Assembly: GCF_003001935.1 (NCBI RefSeq)
Contig: NZ_PVNG01000007.1
Location: 310,001-374,000 of the forward strand
Source of the DNA: Nonomuraea fuscirosea
Lineage (GTDB): Bacteria > Actinomycetota > Actinomycetes > Streptosporangiales > Streptosporangiaceae
Direction: 5' to 3'
Length of the DNA: 64,000 bases
The position numbers and the translations under genes were made by a program. The notes under the pieces are model-generated. The model was not told the origin of the DNA, did no database searches, and saw only the letters and a program-made list of their open reading frames with translations. Below are positions 8,663 to 16,530 of this stretch, piece by piece. The stretch's first letter is position 1. The number at the start of each line of letters is the position of its first letter.

Positions 8663-10880
8663 GCTCCACGCCGTGGCTGCGGCCCAGCGACCCGCCGACG
8701 GCCACGGTGATCGCGGGGGTCCGGCCCGTGCGCACGCTGACGGTCTCGTCGGCGCTGACGACCTCGCGGGCGGAGCGGCCGAGCGTGATCGTCACGACGT
8801 CCACGGTCCTGCTCGGGTCGGCCACGGCCAGGGAGAGCCGTTCGCCGGCCCGGCGCAGCATCACCACGCAGGGCCGGTCCACGCTGACGATCCCCGCCGT
8901 CCCCGGCGTCCAGAACGTGGCTCCGAGCAGCGAGCGCGTCCGTACGGCCTGCACGTCCCGCGTGTTGGCAAGCACCCGCGCGGGCCGGGCGCGGTGGAAG
9001 GACCTGGTGCGCTCGCGGGTGGCGTTCGGCAGCAGGACGTAGGCGTAGGCGGCGTCGCACGGGTCGACGCCGTGGTCGTACCAGAACGTCACGTAACGCC
9101 GGGAGACGAGGTCGGCGGCGCCCTCGGTGTCGTCGCCCGCGTTGATGTCGCGCCAGCGGCCCGTCCGCGTCTCCACCAGCGTCGAGACGCCCTCGAAGAC
9201 ATAGCCGCCCGCTCCTGGCAGGTGGGCCCACCCGTCGCCCAGGTACGGCTCCGCCCGCGTGGCCCGGTTCTCCACCACGGTCTCGATCCGGCGGCCGTCG
9301 GTGCTGGTGATGCCGCTGCCCAGCGCCACCACGGCGGAGTCGAGGCAGAACCACGACTTGCGCGCCCGCAGGCTGACGCCGTCGCCGGCCAGCTCCATGG
9401 CCGCGACGCCGTACCGCCGCTCCAGCGCCACCCCGCCCGCCTGCTCGTTGGCCGGCCGGTAGGCGGTGAAGTCGAGCCCGGCCCGCTCGCGGGTGTCCAC
9501 GGTGGTGCCGGGCAGCCGGTACGGATTTACGGTCGGCCAGAAGTCGTGCCCGTAGTGGTCGAGGTCGCCGGTGTAGAGGTAGGTCATGCCGTCGCCGGTG
9601 TACCAGCCGCGCGGGTTCTCCCCGTTGATCGCCTCGTAGGCGGCGACCCGCCGCGACGACATGCCGATCGCGACCGACCAGCCGGGCCGCCGGTGCACCA
9701 CCCGGTCCATCGAGGGGAACACGAAGTGCCCTGACGGTCCCGGCGCGGCCTCCACGCTCTTGTCGTCCAGCACCGCGACCGCCCGCCTGGTCTCGGGCAC
9801 ATCGGCGTGCCGCAGGTAGGCGCGGCTCCCGCCGCGCTCGATCCACCCCTTGGCCAGCGCCCTGAACCGGCTCCGGTACGGCTCGGGCGCGCTCTCGGCC
9901 AGCAGCAGCACGGCCCCGATCACGCCATGGCCGGCCACCCGGTCGGAGAACGCCTGCCGCGTCGCCGCCCGCCCCCTGACGGTGTCCATGAGCAGCCCGT
10001 CGTGGACGAAGGGCGCGAACGAGCGCTCGACCGCGTCCAGCACCACCCGCAGCCCGGGGTCGCTCACCTCCCAGGGGGAGCCGTGCAGCAGCGCCACGCT
10101 CTCGGAGACCGCGATGAGCAGGGACAGGCCGTAGGAGCCCGTGTAGGCCACGCTGCCGTGCTGGATGAACGAGCCGTCGCGGTAGAAGCCGTCGCCGCTC
10201 TCGGCGTAGGAGAACACGCTGTGGCGCCCGCCGTCGCGTACGTCGGACAGCCCGTCGCGGGCCAGCGCCAGCTTGCCGGGATCACGCCCGGCCACGCCGC
10301 GGAAGGCCACGATGGAGGCCTTGTCGGCCCGGTTGGAGCCGCTCTCCGAGGCGTCCGGCCAGCCCGCGCGCCGGTCGGCGTCGGGACAGAACCGGTCGAT
10401 CGCCCTCAGGTACGCCTCCGCCCGGCCCGCGTCGAGCCGGTCGCCGAGCAGCACGCACACCCGGGCCAGCTCGGCGGGCGTGCCGATCTCCCAGAACCAC
10501 CAGTTGCCCGTCTCCGCGAGCCGCTCGTTGTAGTGCCCCTCGTGCAGCAGGTCCAGCGCCTCGATCACCCGGGCCGCCACGGCGTCGTCGCCGTGCTGGG
10601 CGGTGCCGGGCGTGGCCCAGGCGGTGGCGATCAGCCGCAGCCGGCCGTAGCTGCCCGTCACGCGGCCGGGCCGATCCCCGAGCGGCAGGTCCGGCCAGAT
10701 GAGACCGGGCGCCATCCCGGCCAGCCAGCCGGCGGCGCGCTCGCTCAGGGTGGTCAGCGGCCGCTCGTAGACCGGGTCGGAGGCGTCGAACCCGCCGCCC
10801 GTCAGCAGGTTCACGGCGCTCGCGCGCAGCCTCTCGAAGTCGTACGGAGCGGACGGGCGGGCGGAGCGGGAAGAGCGCAT
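8634..10880 (-). CDS. Polysaccharide lyase family 8 (hyaluronate/chondroitin/xanthan lyase type)
   Basis: A 748-residue enzyme with the PL8 layout: an alpha-toroid N-terminal half, then a beta-sandwich. Such enzymes cleave uronic-acid polysaccharides by beta-elimination. Catalytic positions are visible: Asn in GNWWFWEIGTP (about residue 126), His and Tyr nine apart in IQHGSVAYTGSYG (about 241 and 250), and Arg in RGRAATRQAF (about 303-309). The exact substrate is not predictable. No Sec or Tat signal precedes the catalytic domain from the ATG at 10880, nor from a GTG at 10898, which is unusual for a family that normally acts outside the cell. It starts 36 bp after the stop of the hydratase gene, on the same strand. 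Confidence 0.88.
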   Translation of the reverse strand: MRSSRSARPSAPYDFERLRASAVNLLTGGGFDASDPVYERPLTTLSERAAGWLAGMAPGLIWPDLPLGDRPGRVTGSYGRLRLIATAWATPGTAQHGDDAVAARVIEALDLLHEGHYNERLAETGNWWFWEIGTPAELARVCVLLGDRLDAGRAEAYLRAIDRFCPDADRRAGWPDASESGSNRADKASIVAFRGVAGRDPGKLALARDGLSDVRDGGRHSVFSYAESGDGFYRDGSFIQHGSVAYTGSYGLSLLIAVSESVALLHGSPWEVSDPGLRVVLDAVERSFAPFVHDGLLMDTVRGRAATRQAFSDRVAGHGVIGAVLLLAESAPEPYRSRFRALAKGWIERGGSRAYLRHADVPETRRAVAVLDDKSVEAAPGPSGHFVFPSMDRVVHRRPGWSVAIGMSSRRVAAYEAINGENPRGWYTGDGMTYLYTGDLDHYGHDFWPTVNPYRLPGTTVDTRERAGLDFTAYRPANEQAGGVALERRYGVAAMELAGDGVSLRARKSWFCLDSAVVALGSGITSTDGRRIETVVENRATRAEPYLGDGWAHLPGAGGYVFEGVSTLVETRTGRWRDINAGDDTEGAADLVSRRYVTFWYDHGVDPCDAAYAYVLLPNATRERTRSFHRARPARVLANTRDVQAVRTRSLLGATFWTPGTAGIVSVDRPCVVMLRRAGERLSLAVADPSRTVDVVTITLGRSAREVVSADETVSVRTGRTPAITVAVGGSLGRSHGVELSGSAPGSP

Positions 10881-10916
10881 GGCACCAGCCTTACCCACGC
10901 GGACGTGGCGGCCCGG

Positions 10917-11693
10917 TCACTCCGCGTTGAACGCCGGCACTTCCTTGGCCAGGAAGGCCCGGGTGGCCTCGCGGTGGTCGCGGGTCGCGACGCATTCGTC
11001 CTGCAGCTCGGCCTCCAGGGCGAGCGAGTCGGGCAGGGAGTGCGTGGCGGCGTAGGCCAGCGCCCGCTTGGTGGCGGCGTAGGCCAGCGTGGGGCCCTGC
11101 GCCAGCCGTACCGCGAGGTCCTGGGCGGTCTTCAGCACCTCGCCGGGCGGCACCACCCGGGTGACCAGGCCCAGCTCCAGCGCGCGGGCCGCGTCCAGTG
11201 CCTCGCCGAGCAGCATCAGCTCGGCGGCCCTGCCGGGGCCGACCAGGCGCTGCAGCGTCCACGACGCGCCCGTGTCGGGCGCCAGGCCGATGCCGGCGAA
11301 CGCCAGCGCGAACTTCGCCTTCTCCGAGGCCACCCGCAGGTCGCAGGCGAAGGCCAGGGACGCGCCCGCGCCAGCGGCCACGCCGTTGACGGCGGCCACC
11401 ACCGGCTTGGCCATGGTGGCGATCAGCTCCACGATCGGGTTGTAGTGCGCGCGCACGGTGTCGGCCAGGCCGCGGCCCGCCTCAAGGTTCGCGGCGTGCT
11501 CACGCAGGTCCTGCCCGGCGCAGAAGGCCCGGCCCGAGCCGGTCAGCAGCACAGCCCTGACCGCGCGGTCGGCGGCGGCGCGGCGCAGGCCGGCGAGCAG
11601 TTCCTGCTTGGTCTCGGCGGTCAGCGAGTTCATCGCCTCGGGACGGTCGAGGGTGACGGTGGCGACGGCGTCGGCCATCTCGTAGCGGATCAC
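10917..11693 (-). CDS. Enoyl-CoA hydratase/isomerase (PaaG-like)
   Basis: A 258-residue crotonase-fold protein that acts on enoyl-CoA or ring-epoxide acyl-CoA. Seen: VTLDRPEAMNSL, the oxyanion-hole segments GSGRAFCAGQDL and NGVAAGAGASLAFACDLRV, and the C-terminal helix ending AFLAKEVPAF. The Asp of APDTGASW sits where PaaG has its catalytic aspartate. The GTG start at 11693 overlaps the stop of the PaaX-type regulator (GTGA), so translation is coupled. The pairing suggests a phenylacetyl-CoA-related step, but no other paa gene is in view, so the substrate is left open. Confidence 0.88.
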   Translation of the reverse strand: MIRYEMADAVATVTLDRPEAMNSLTAETKQELLAGLRRAAADRAVRAVLLTGSGRAFCAGQDLREHAANLEAGRGLADTVRAHYNPIVELIATMAKPVVAAVNGVAAGAGASLAFACDLRVASEKAKFALAFAGIGLAPDTGASWTLQRLVGPGRAAELMLLGEALDAARALELGLVTRVVPPGEVLKTAQDLAVRLAQGPTLAYAATKRALAYAATHSLPDSLALEAELQDECVATRDHREATRAFLAKEVPAFNAE

Positions 11694-12487
11694 ATCAACT
11701 CCCTGTCGACGAACGCGGCGGCTGCGGGCAGCAGCCGGGCGGCTTCCTGCTCGAAGTAGACCCTGGCCTTCTCGCCCGGCCAGCCCGCGGGCAGCAGCTC
11801 CGGCGGGAGGCCGGGGTCGCGGAACAGGAAGTTGCGCCACCCGTGCACGAGTCTGCTCCTCGTGGCGAACACCAGGTCGGCCGGGGCCTGTTCGGGCAGC
11901 GTGCTGATCAGCGTGACAGCTTCGGCGTGCCAGCTCTCGTACGCCTCGCCGATGGCGGTCAGATCCCAGGCCCTGGCCACCAGCTCGCGCGGGTCGCCCT
12001 CAAGCCCGGCGTCGAACCGGTCGGCCCGCACCCCCTCGCCTTCGAGCAGGTTGTCCAGCTCGATCGACGAGCGCGGACCGATCCAGGTGGTCTCCGACAG
12101 CGACGCGTAGCCCAGGAAGGTCAGGTCGGCCCTGAGCCGCTCTCTTCGCGGACGCTCCTTGACCGCCTCGAAGACGATCAGATGCCAGCGGCCGTGCCAG
12201 GTCAGCGTTCCGGCTCGGTAAATTCTCAGTGCGGCCTCATCCAGTCGCCTGACGCATTTCGGCGTCAGCCCGTAGCCGGCGCCCTGCGGCAGTCTCAGCG
12301 GTCGCAGCCATCCCTGCCGCACCATGCGGGAAACCGCCGTGCGCACGGCGGGAGCGGCGATGTCCAGGGGTTTCATCAGCCGGACGAGCGCGGCGACGGA
12401 GGCCTGTCCACCGCGTGAGCGTAAGTGGTCGCCATACAGGTCGAACAGAGCGGCGCGAGCGTGCACGAGGTCCAGTTTGGACGTCAT
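11690..12487 (-). CDS. PaaX-family transcriptional regulator
   Basis: A 265-residue regulator with an N-terminal winged helix (ALFDLYGDHLRSRGG, VRTAVSRMVRQGWLRP) and a C-terminal PaaX-C domain (WDLTAIGEAYESWHAEA, LVFATRSRLVHGWRNFLFRDPGLP). PaaX proteins repress phenylacetate catabolism genes and respond to phenylacetyl-CoA. The direct downstream neighbour is a PaaG-like hydratase in translational coupling, which fits local control. The ATG at 12487 is preceded by GAGGCG. A TTG at 12502 is in frame but less likely. Confidence 0.88.
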   Translation of the reverse strand: MTSKLDLVHARAALFDLYGDHLRSRGGQASVAALVRLMKPLDIAAPAVRTAVSRMVRQGWLRPLRLPQGAGYGLTPKCVRRLDEAALRIYRAGTLTWHGRWHLIVFEAVKERPRRERLRADLTFLGYASLSETTWIGPRSSIELDNLLEGEGVRADRFDAGLEGDPRELVARAWDLTAIGEAYESWHAEAVTLISTLPEQAPADLVFATRSRLVHGWRNFLFRDPGLPPELLPAGWPGEKARVYFEQEAARLLPAAAAFVDRELM

Positions 12488-12646
12488 CGCACGCCTCGAC
12501 AACGCATTCTGGGAGGAGATCGTTACCCATGAGCGCTCTCGATGCGGGAGAATAGGACATCACAGAAGACGTGAATGCGCCGACCACCCCCTCGGGAGGT
12601 CGGAAATCGCGGGCCGCGGGAGCCCAAGGCAGGAAGGGATGCACGC

Positions 12647-12814
12647 ATGGCGGCGATGAAGCCGCGGACCGGCGATGGTCCGCTCGAGGTCACCAAGGAA
12701 GGGCGCGGCATTGTCATGCGGGTCCCCCTGGAGGGTGGCGGCCGGCTCGTCGTGGAGATCTCCGCCGACGAGGCGAAGGCCCTCGGCGAGGCGTTGAAGA
12801 ACGTCGTCGGCTGA
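12647..12814 (+). CDS. DUF3117 protein
   Basis: A 55-residue protein that matches the conserved actinobacterial DUF3117 family over its whole length: MAAMKPRTGDGPLEV, RGIVMRVPLEGGGRLVVE, then a helix ADEAKALGEALKNV. AGGAAGG lies upstream of the ATG at 12647. Function is unknown; the near-invariance of the family suggests an essential or housekeeping role. The mycobacterial homologue (Rv1211, from memory) also sits next to tag. A perfect hairpin follows. Confidence 0.93.
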   Translation: MAAMKPRTGDGPLEVTKEGRGIVMRVPLEGGGRLVVEISADEAKALGEALKNVVG

Positions 12815-12840
12815 GAGCTCCCGAGAGACCACTTGATTGA

Positions 12841-12870
12841 CGACCCTGGCGTGGCCCGGCGCCAGGGTCG
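12841..12870 (+). terminator. Hairpin after DUF3117 gene
   Basis: A perfect 10-bp inverted repeat, CGACCCTGGC and GCCAGGGTCG, with a 10-nt loop. It separates the DUF3117 gene from pepA, whose ribosome site starts about 10 bp later. Confidence 0.65.
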
Positions 12871-12893
12871 CTGACGTTTGAGGAGATGTTCCC

Positions 12894-14297
12894 GTGCCCA
12901 TTGAGACCACGGCGTCGGTGATCGCCGAGGTTCCCGGCGATGCCGAACTCCTGGCCGTACCCTACGCCTCCGACCTCGCTCCCGCGGTCGAGTTGCACCT
13001 GCCGGTGCCCGACCTGCTGGCGCACTACGAGGCCAAGGGAGAGGCGGGGGAGATCGTCGAGGTCCCGGTGGCGCGGGCCGGCGGCGTGGGACGGGTCCTG
13101 CTGTACGGCGTCGGCGACGGCTCACCCCGCGCCCTGCGCCGGGCCGCCGCGGCGCTGACCAGGAAGGTCAAGGGCCGCGACACGCTGACCGTGGTGGTGC
13201 CCGAGGGCGACGTGGCCGCGTTCGCCGAGGCGGCGCTGCTGGCCGCCTACTCCTTCAAGATCGGCGCCGCGGGCAGGAAGCCCGTGCGGGCCCTGGTCTT
13301 CGCCGGCGCGGACGAGGCGCCCGTGCGCCGCGCCGCCGAGGTGGCGGGGGCCGTGGCGCTCGCCCGCGACCTGGCCAACACGCCCTCGTCCGTCAAGGAC
13401 CCGTCCTGGCTCGCCGAGCGGGCCGCCGAGACCGGCGTGCCGGTCGAGGTGTGGGACGAGGAGCGGCTGCGGGCCGACGGGTTCGGCGGCATCCTCGCCG
13501 TCGGGAAGGGCTCGGCCAGGCCGCCCCGGCTGATCAAGCTCTCCTACACGCCCGCCGAGCCGGCCGAGCGCCACGTGGTGCTCGTGGGCAAGGGCATCAC
13601 GTTCGACTCGGGCGGGCTGTCGCTCAAGCCGAACGAGAACATGAAGACGCAGAAGACCGACATGGCGGGCGGCGCGGTCGTCATCGCCGTGCTCGGCGCG
13701 CTGGCCGCGCTCAAGGCTCCCGTACGCGTGACCGGGCTCGTCGCCGCCGCCGAGAACATGCCGTCCGGCACCGCCCAGCGGCCCAGCGACGTCATCACCC
13801 CCTACGGCGGCCGCACGGTCGAGGTGCTCAACACCGACGCCGAGGGGCGGCTGGTGCTGGCCGACGCGCTGGCCTACGCCGACGCCGTGCTCGACCCCGA
13901 CGCGGTGGTCGACGTCGCCACGCTGACCGGGGCGATCACGGTCGCGCTCGGGCGTCACGTCGGCGCCGTCTACTCCCCGGACGACGTCCTGGCCAAGGAG
14001 CTCGTGGAGGCCGGGCAGGCCGCCGACGACCGGCTGTGGCGGATGCCGCTGATCGAGGACTACGCGCCCGCGCTGGAGTCGTCGATCGCCGACCTGGCCA
14101 ACGTCGAGTCCGGGTCCAGGTTCGGCGCGGGCTCCATCACGGCGGCGCTGTTCCTGCGGGAGTTCGCGGGCCGGCGGCCGTGGGCGCACCTCGACATCGC
14201 CGGCGTCGGGCGCAGCACGGTCGACGAGGGCACCCTCAGCAAGGGCGCCACCGGCTTCGGCGTCCGCGTCCTGCTGGAGTGGCTCACCCGACGCTGA
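12894..14297 (+). CDS. pepA: Leucyl aminopeptidase (M17)
   Basis: A 467-residue cytosolic M17 aminopeptidase that removes N-terminal residues from peptides using two metal ions. The C-terminal catalytic domain shows VGKGITFDSGGLSLKP (Lys and Asp ligands), KTDMAGGAVV, and the signature NTDAEGRLVLADAL with its Asp and Glu ligands. The N-terminal domain is the usual alpha/beta module. The GTG start at 12894 is placed by GAGGAG eight bases upstream. It is monocistronic between two hairpins. Confidence 0.95.
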   Translation: MPIETTASVIAEVPGDAELLAVPYASDLAPAVELHLPVPDLLAHYEAKGEAGEIVEVPVARAGGVGRVLLYGVGDGSPRALRRAAAALTRKVKGRDTLTVVVPEGDVAAFAEAALLAAYSFKIGAAGRKPVRALVFAGADEAPVRRAAEVAGAVALARDLANTPSSVKDPSWLAERAAETGVPVEVWDEERLRADGFGGILAVGKGSARPPRLIKLSYTPAEPAERHVVLVGKGITFDSGGLSLKPNENMKTQKTDMAGGAVVIAVLGALAALKAPVRVTGLVAAAENMPSGTAQRPSDVITPYGGRTVEVLNTDAEGRLVLADALAYADAVLDPDAVVDVATLTGAITVALGRHVGAVYSPDDVLAKELVEAGQAADDRLWRMPLIEDYAPALESSIADLANVESGSRFGAGSITAALFLREFAGRRPWAHLDIAGVGRSTVDEGTLSKGATGFGVRVLLEWLTRR

Positions 14298-14323
14298 CCG
14301 GAGTCCCGCCGCAGCGGTCCGCC

Positions 14324-14356
14324 CGCGCCCGTACGGCGTCGCGCCGGACGGGCGCG
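14324..14356. terminator. Shared terminator between convergent pepA and O-methyltransferase genes
   Basis: CGCGCCCGT pairs with ACGGGCGCG around a 15-nt loop; an outer TCCGCCCG/CGGGCGGA pair can extend it. It lies between two converging stop codons and could serve both strands. Confidence 0.5.
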
Positions 14357-14390
14357 CCCGCGGCCGGTCCGCCGGGCGGATCGTCGCCGG

Positions 14391-15029
14391 CTAGTCGGCG
14401 ATCTTGACGGCGGCGAGGAGGCCGTCGCCCAGCGGCATCAGCACCGAACGCAGGCGCTCGTCCGACTGCACCAGCTTGCCCACCTCGCGCAGCGTCACCG
14501 TCTCGGTGTCGCGCTGCGCGGGGTCGGCCACCCGGTTGTGCCACAACATGTTGTCGAAGGCCACGATGCCGCCCACGCGCAGCAGCCGGACGGCCTCGGC
14601 CAGGTAGTCGGCGTATTCGTGTTTCGCGGCGTCGGCGAACACCATGTCGTAGCCGCCGTCGGACAGCCGCGGCAGCACGTCGAGCGCCCGCCCCGAGATG
14701 AGACGCACCCGGCCGCCGGAGAACCCGGCCTCCGCGAACGCCTGCCTGGCCAGCCGCTGATGCTCGGGCTCGACGTCGACGCTGGTCAGCGTGCCGTCCG
14801 CGCGCATGCCGCGCAGCAGCCACAGCCCCGACACCCCGCAGCCCGTGCCGACCTCGACGACGGACTTGGCGTTCACGGCGGTGGCGAGGAAGCACAGGGC
14901 CGCCCCTCCGCCGGGAAGGATGGGCATGGCCCCCATCTCAAGCCCGCGCTGACGCGCCGCGTGCAGGATCTCATCTTCGTGATGGAACTGCTCCGCATAG
15001 GCCAGAGTGGCCTCCACCGGACTGGTCAT
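14391..15029 (-). CDS. Class I SAM-dependent O-methyltransferase
   Basis: A 212-residue member of the catechol-O-methyltransferase-like family (PF01596). Seen: the SAM loop VVEVGTGCGVSGLWLL, the acidic SVDVEPEHQ after strand 2, MVFADAAKHEYADYL with metal-binding Asp, and FDNMLWHNRV. Its divergent position beside sigE is the same as in mycobacteria (Rv1220c-sigE, from memory). The natural acceptor is unknown. Confidence 0.9.
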   Translation of the reverse strand: MTSPVEATLAYAEQFHHEDEILHAARQRGLEMGAMPILPGGGAALCFLATAVNAKSVVEVGTGCGVSGLWLLRGMRADGTLTSVDVEPEHQRLARQAFAEAGFSGGRVRLISGRALDVLPRLSDGGYDMVFADAAKHEYADYLAEAVRLLRVGGIVAFDNMLWHNRVADPAQRDTETVTLREVGKLVQSDERLRSVLMPLGDGLLAAVKIAD

Positions 15030-15107
15030 CGGCCCCCTCCCCCCACTTTCGTGCGATTGGTCCGCGAGATTGGCACCGATCGCAGCCTAGGGGAGACACG
15101 CCGGGAC

Positions 15108-15134
15108 GGGAACTCAGGAGGGACCTAAGGCGTT
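15108..15134 (+). promoter_or_regulatory. Probable ECF-sigma autoregulatory promoter of sigE
   Basis: GGGAAC at 15108-15113 and CGTT at 15131-15134 are separated by 17 bp, the consensus of group-SigE/RpoE-type ECF promoters. Transcription would start near 15141, leaving both candidate sigE starts (15203, 15239) inside the transcript. This suggests the sigma factor activates its own gene. Confidence 0.65.
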
Positions 15135-15238
15135 GCAGGTTTAAACGGGCTTTGCCGGTCCGGAAGGCAGGCAGTACGCACGAAGGGACGAAACCAGGCA
15201 CTATGGCGGTAGCGGTGGTCCCAGAGAGAGGAGTCCTG

Positions 15239-15835
15239 GTGGACGAAAGCGACCACCAGCCGGATACTCCCGTTTCGTCTGACTGGACGCCTCCCACCTG
15301 GGAGGAAGTGGTGCGGACTCACTCCGCGCGTGTGTATCGGCTGGCCTACCGGCTGACCGGCAACGTTCACGATGCCGAAGACCTGACGCAGGAGGTCTTC
15401 GTCCGGGTTTTCAGGTCGCTGTCGAGCTACACCCCCGGCACGTTCGAGGGGTGGCTGCACCGGATCACGACGAACCTGTTCCTCGACATGGCGCGGCGCA
15501 AGCAGCGCATCAGGTTCGAAGGTCTGGCCGACGACGCCGCCGAGCGGCTGCGCGGCCGCGAGCCGTCGCCGGCGCAGGCGCTCGACGACGCTCACTTGGA
15601 GCCCGACATCCAGGCCGCCCTCGACGCGCTCGCCCCCGAGTTCCGGGCCGCGATCGTGCTGTGTGACATCGAGGGCCTGTCTTACGAGGAGATCGCGGCC
15701 ACGCTCGGCGTCAAGCTGGGTACGGTCCGAAGCCGTATTCACCGTGGCCGGGCGCAGTTGCGGGAGGCGCTCGACCATCGGGCCCCCCGTAATTCTCAAC
15801 TCCCCCCGACCGTGATCCGTGGGGAGGAAGTCTGA
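15239..15835 (+). CDS. sigE: ECF sigma factor SigE
   Basis: A 198-residue group-IV sigma factor that directs RNA polymerase to envelope-stress promoters. Region 2 reads THSARVYRLAYRLTGN, DAEDLTQEVFVRVFRS and FEGWLHRITTNLFLDMARR; region 4 reads LSYEEIAATLGVKLGTVRSR. The sequence is close to actinobacterial SigE. The GTG at 15239 has an ideal AGAGAGAGGAG site; an in-frame ATG at 15203 would add 12 residues with a weaker site. The zinc anti-sigma gene starts one base after its stop, then HtrA and TatB follow, the same set as in mycobacteria. Confidence 0.93.
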   Translation: MDESDHQPDTPVSSDWTPPTWEEVVRTHSARVYRLAYRLTGNVHDAEDLTQEVFVRVFRSLSSYTPGTFEGWLHRITTNLFLDMARRKQRIRFEGLADDAAERLRGREPSPAQALDDAHLEPDIQAALDALAPEFRAAIVLCDIEGLSYEEIAATLGVKLGTVRSRIHRGRAQLREALDHRAPRNSQLPPTVIRGEEV

Positions 15836-15836
15836 T

Positions 15837-16364
15837 ATGGCTCATCTTGGAGAACGTGTATCCGCGCTCGTCGACGGAGAGCTCAACCACACCGAACGTG
15901 AGCGCGCGCTCGCCCATCTGACTTTCTGCGCTGACTGCAGGCGTGAGGTCGAGTCGATGCGGGCGCTGAAGACGCGCCTGCGCTCGCTGGAGACTCCGGC
16001 GATGCCGGCCGACCTGACCATGTCGCTGCTCAGGATGGCGGAGCCGGGCGGCCCGCTGCCGCCGAGGGAGCGCCCTTTCCCCTCCCGCACGTTCGGCGGT
16101 GTGCCCATCCCCGGTCCCCACAGCATCGCGCCGCTGGACAACCGCCCGCGCAGGGACGCCACCGGTGGGGGCTCGGGCCCTGGCCGCGGTTCTAGGAGGC
16201 GCACGACGTACGTGGCGGTCGGGGTGGTCTCCGCGGCCGTGGCGCTCGGCACCTTCTTCGCCGCCTCGGGCGTGGGGCAGAACAATCCGGCTCCGCCGGT
16301 TGAACTGTTCCAGCAGCAGGCTCGTACTACGCCTACGAACGCTCCTTCCACCGCCACGCCTTGA
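15837..16364 (+). CDS. rseA: Zinc-binding anti-sigma factor (RseA-like)
   Basis: A 175-residue protein with an N-terminal anti-sigma domain: GERVSALVDGELN and the HLTFCADC zinc motif (H-x3-C-x2-C). A Pro/Gly-rich linker follows, then a membrane segment (TYVAVGVVSAAVALGTFFAA, about residues 125-147) and a short outer tail. It should bind and hold SigE inactive at the membrane until stress. The ribosome site (GGGGAGGAAG) lies inside the sigE end, so expression is coupled. In mycobacteria RseA is largely cytosolic; here the membrane segment suggests control by regulated proteolysis. Confidence 0.9.
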   Translation: MAHLGERVSALVDGELNHTERERALAHLTFCADCRREVESMRALKTRLRSLETPAMPADLTMSLLRMAEPGGPLPPRERPFPSRTFGGVPIPGPHSIAPLDNRPRRDATGGGSGPGRGSRRRTTYVAVGVVSAAVALGTFFAASGVGQNNPAPPVELFQQQARTTPTNAPSTATP

Positions 16365-16530
16365 CCCCCCGGTATGCCGGGGACAGACGGTTGGCGTAGT
16401 CGGCGGCGAGCGGGGCATACGATCTGGGTTCGGGAATTGTCACAAGCAAGTCCTGACTAAAGCTTTATGACCCTCGTATGCCGCAGTAGCGAGGATTGCG
16501 GTGGCCGAGCCAAGGAGTGGTGAGACTTAG

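Noticed and set aside
10917..12487. A phenylacetate degradation cluster
   Set aside because: Only a PaaX-type regulator and one hydratase are present; paaABCDE, paaK and paaZ are absent.
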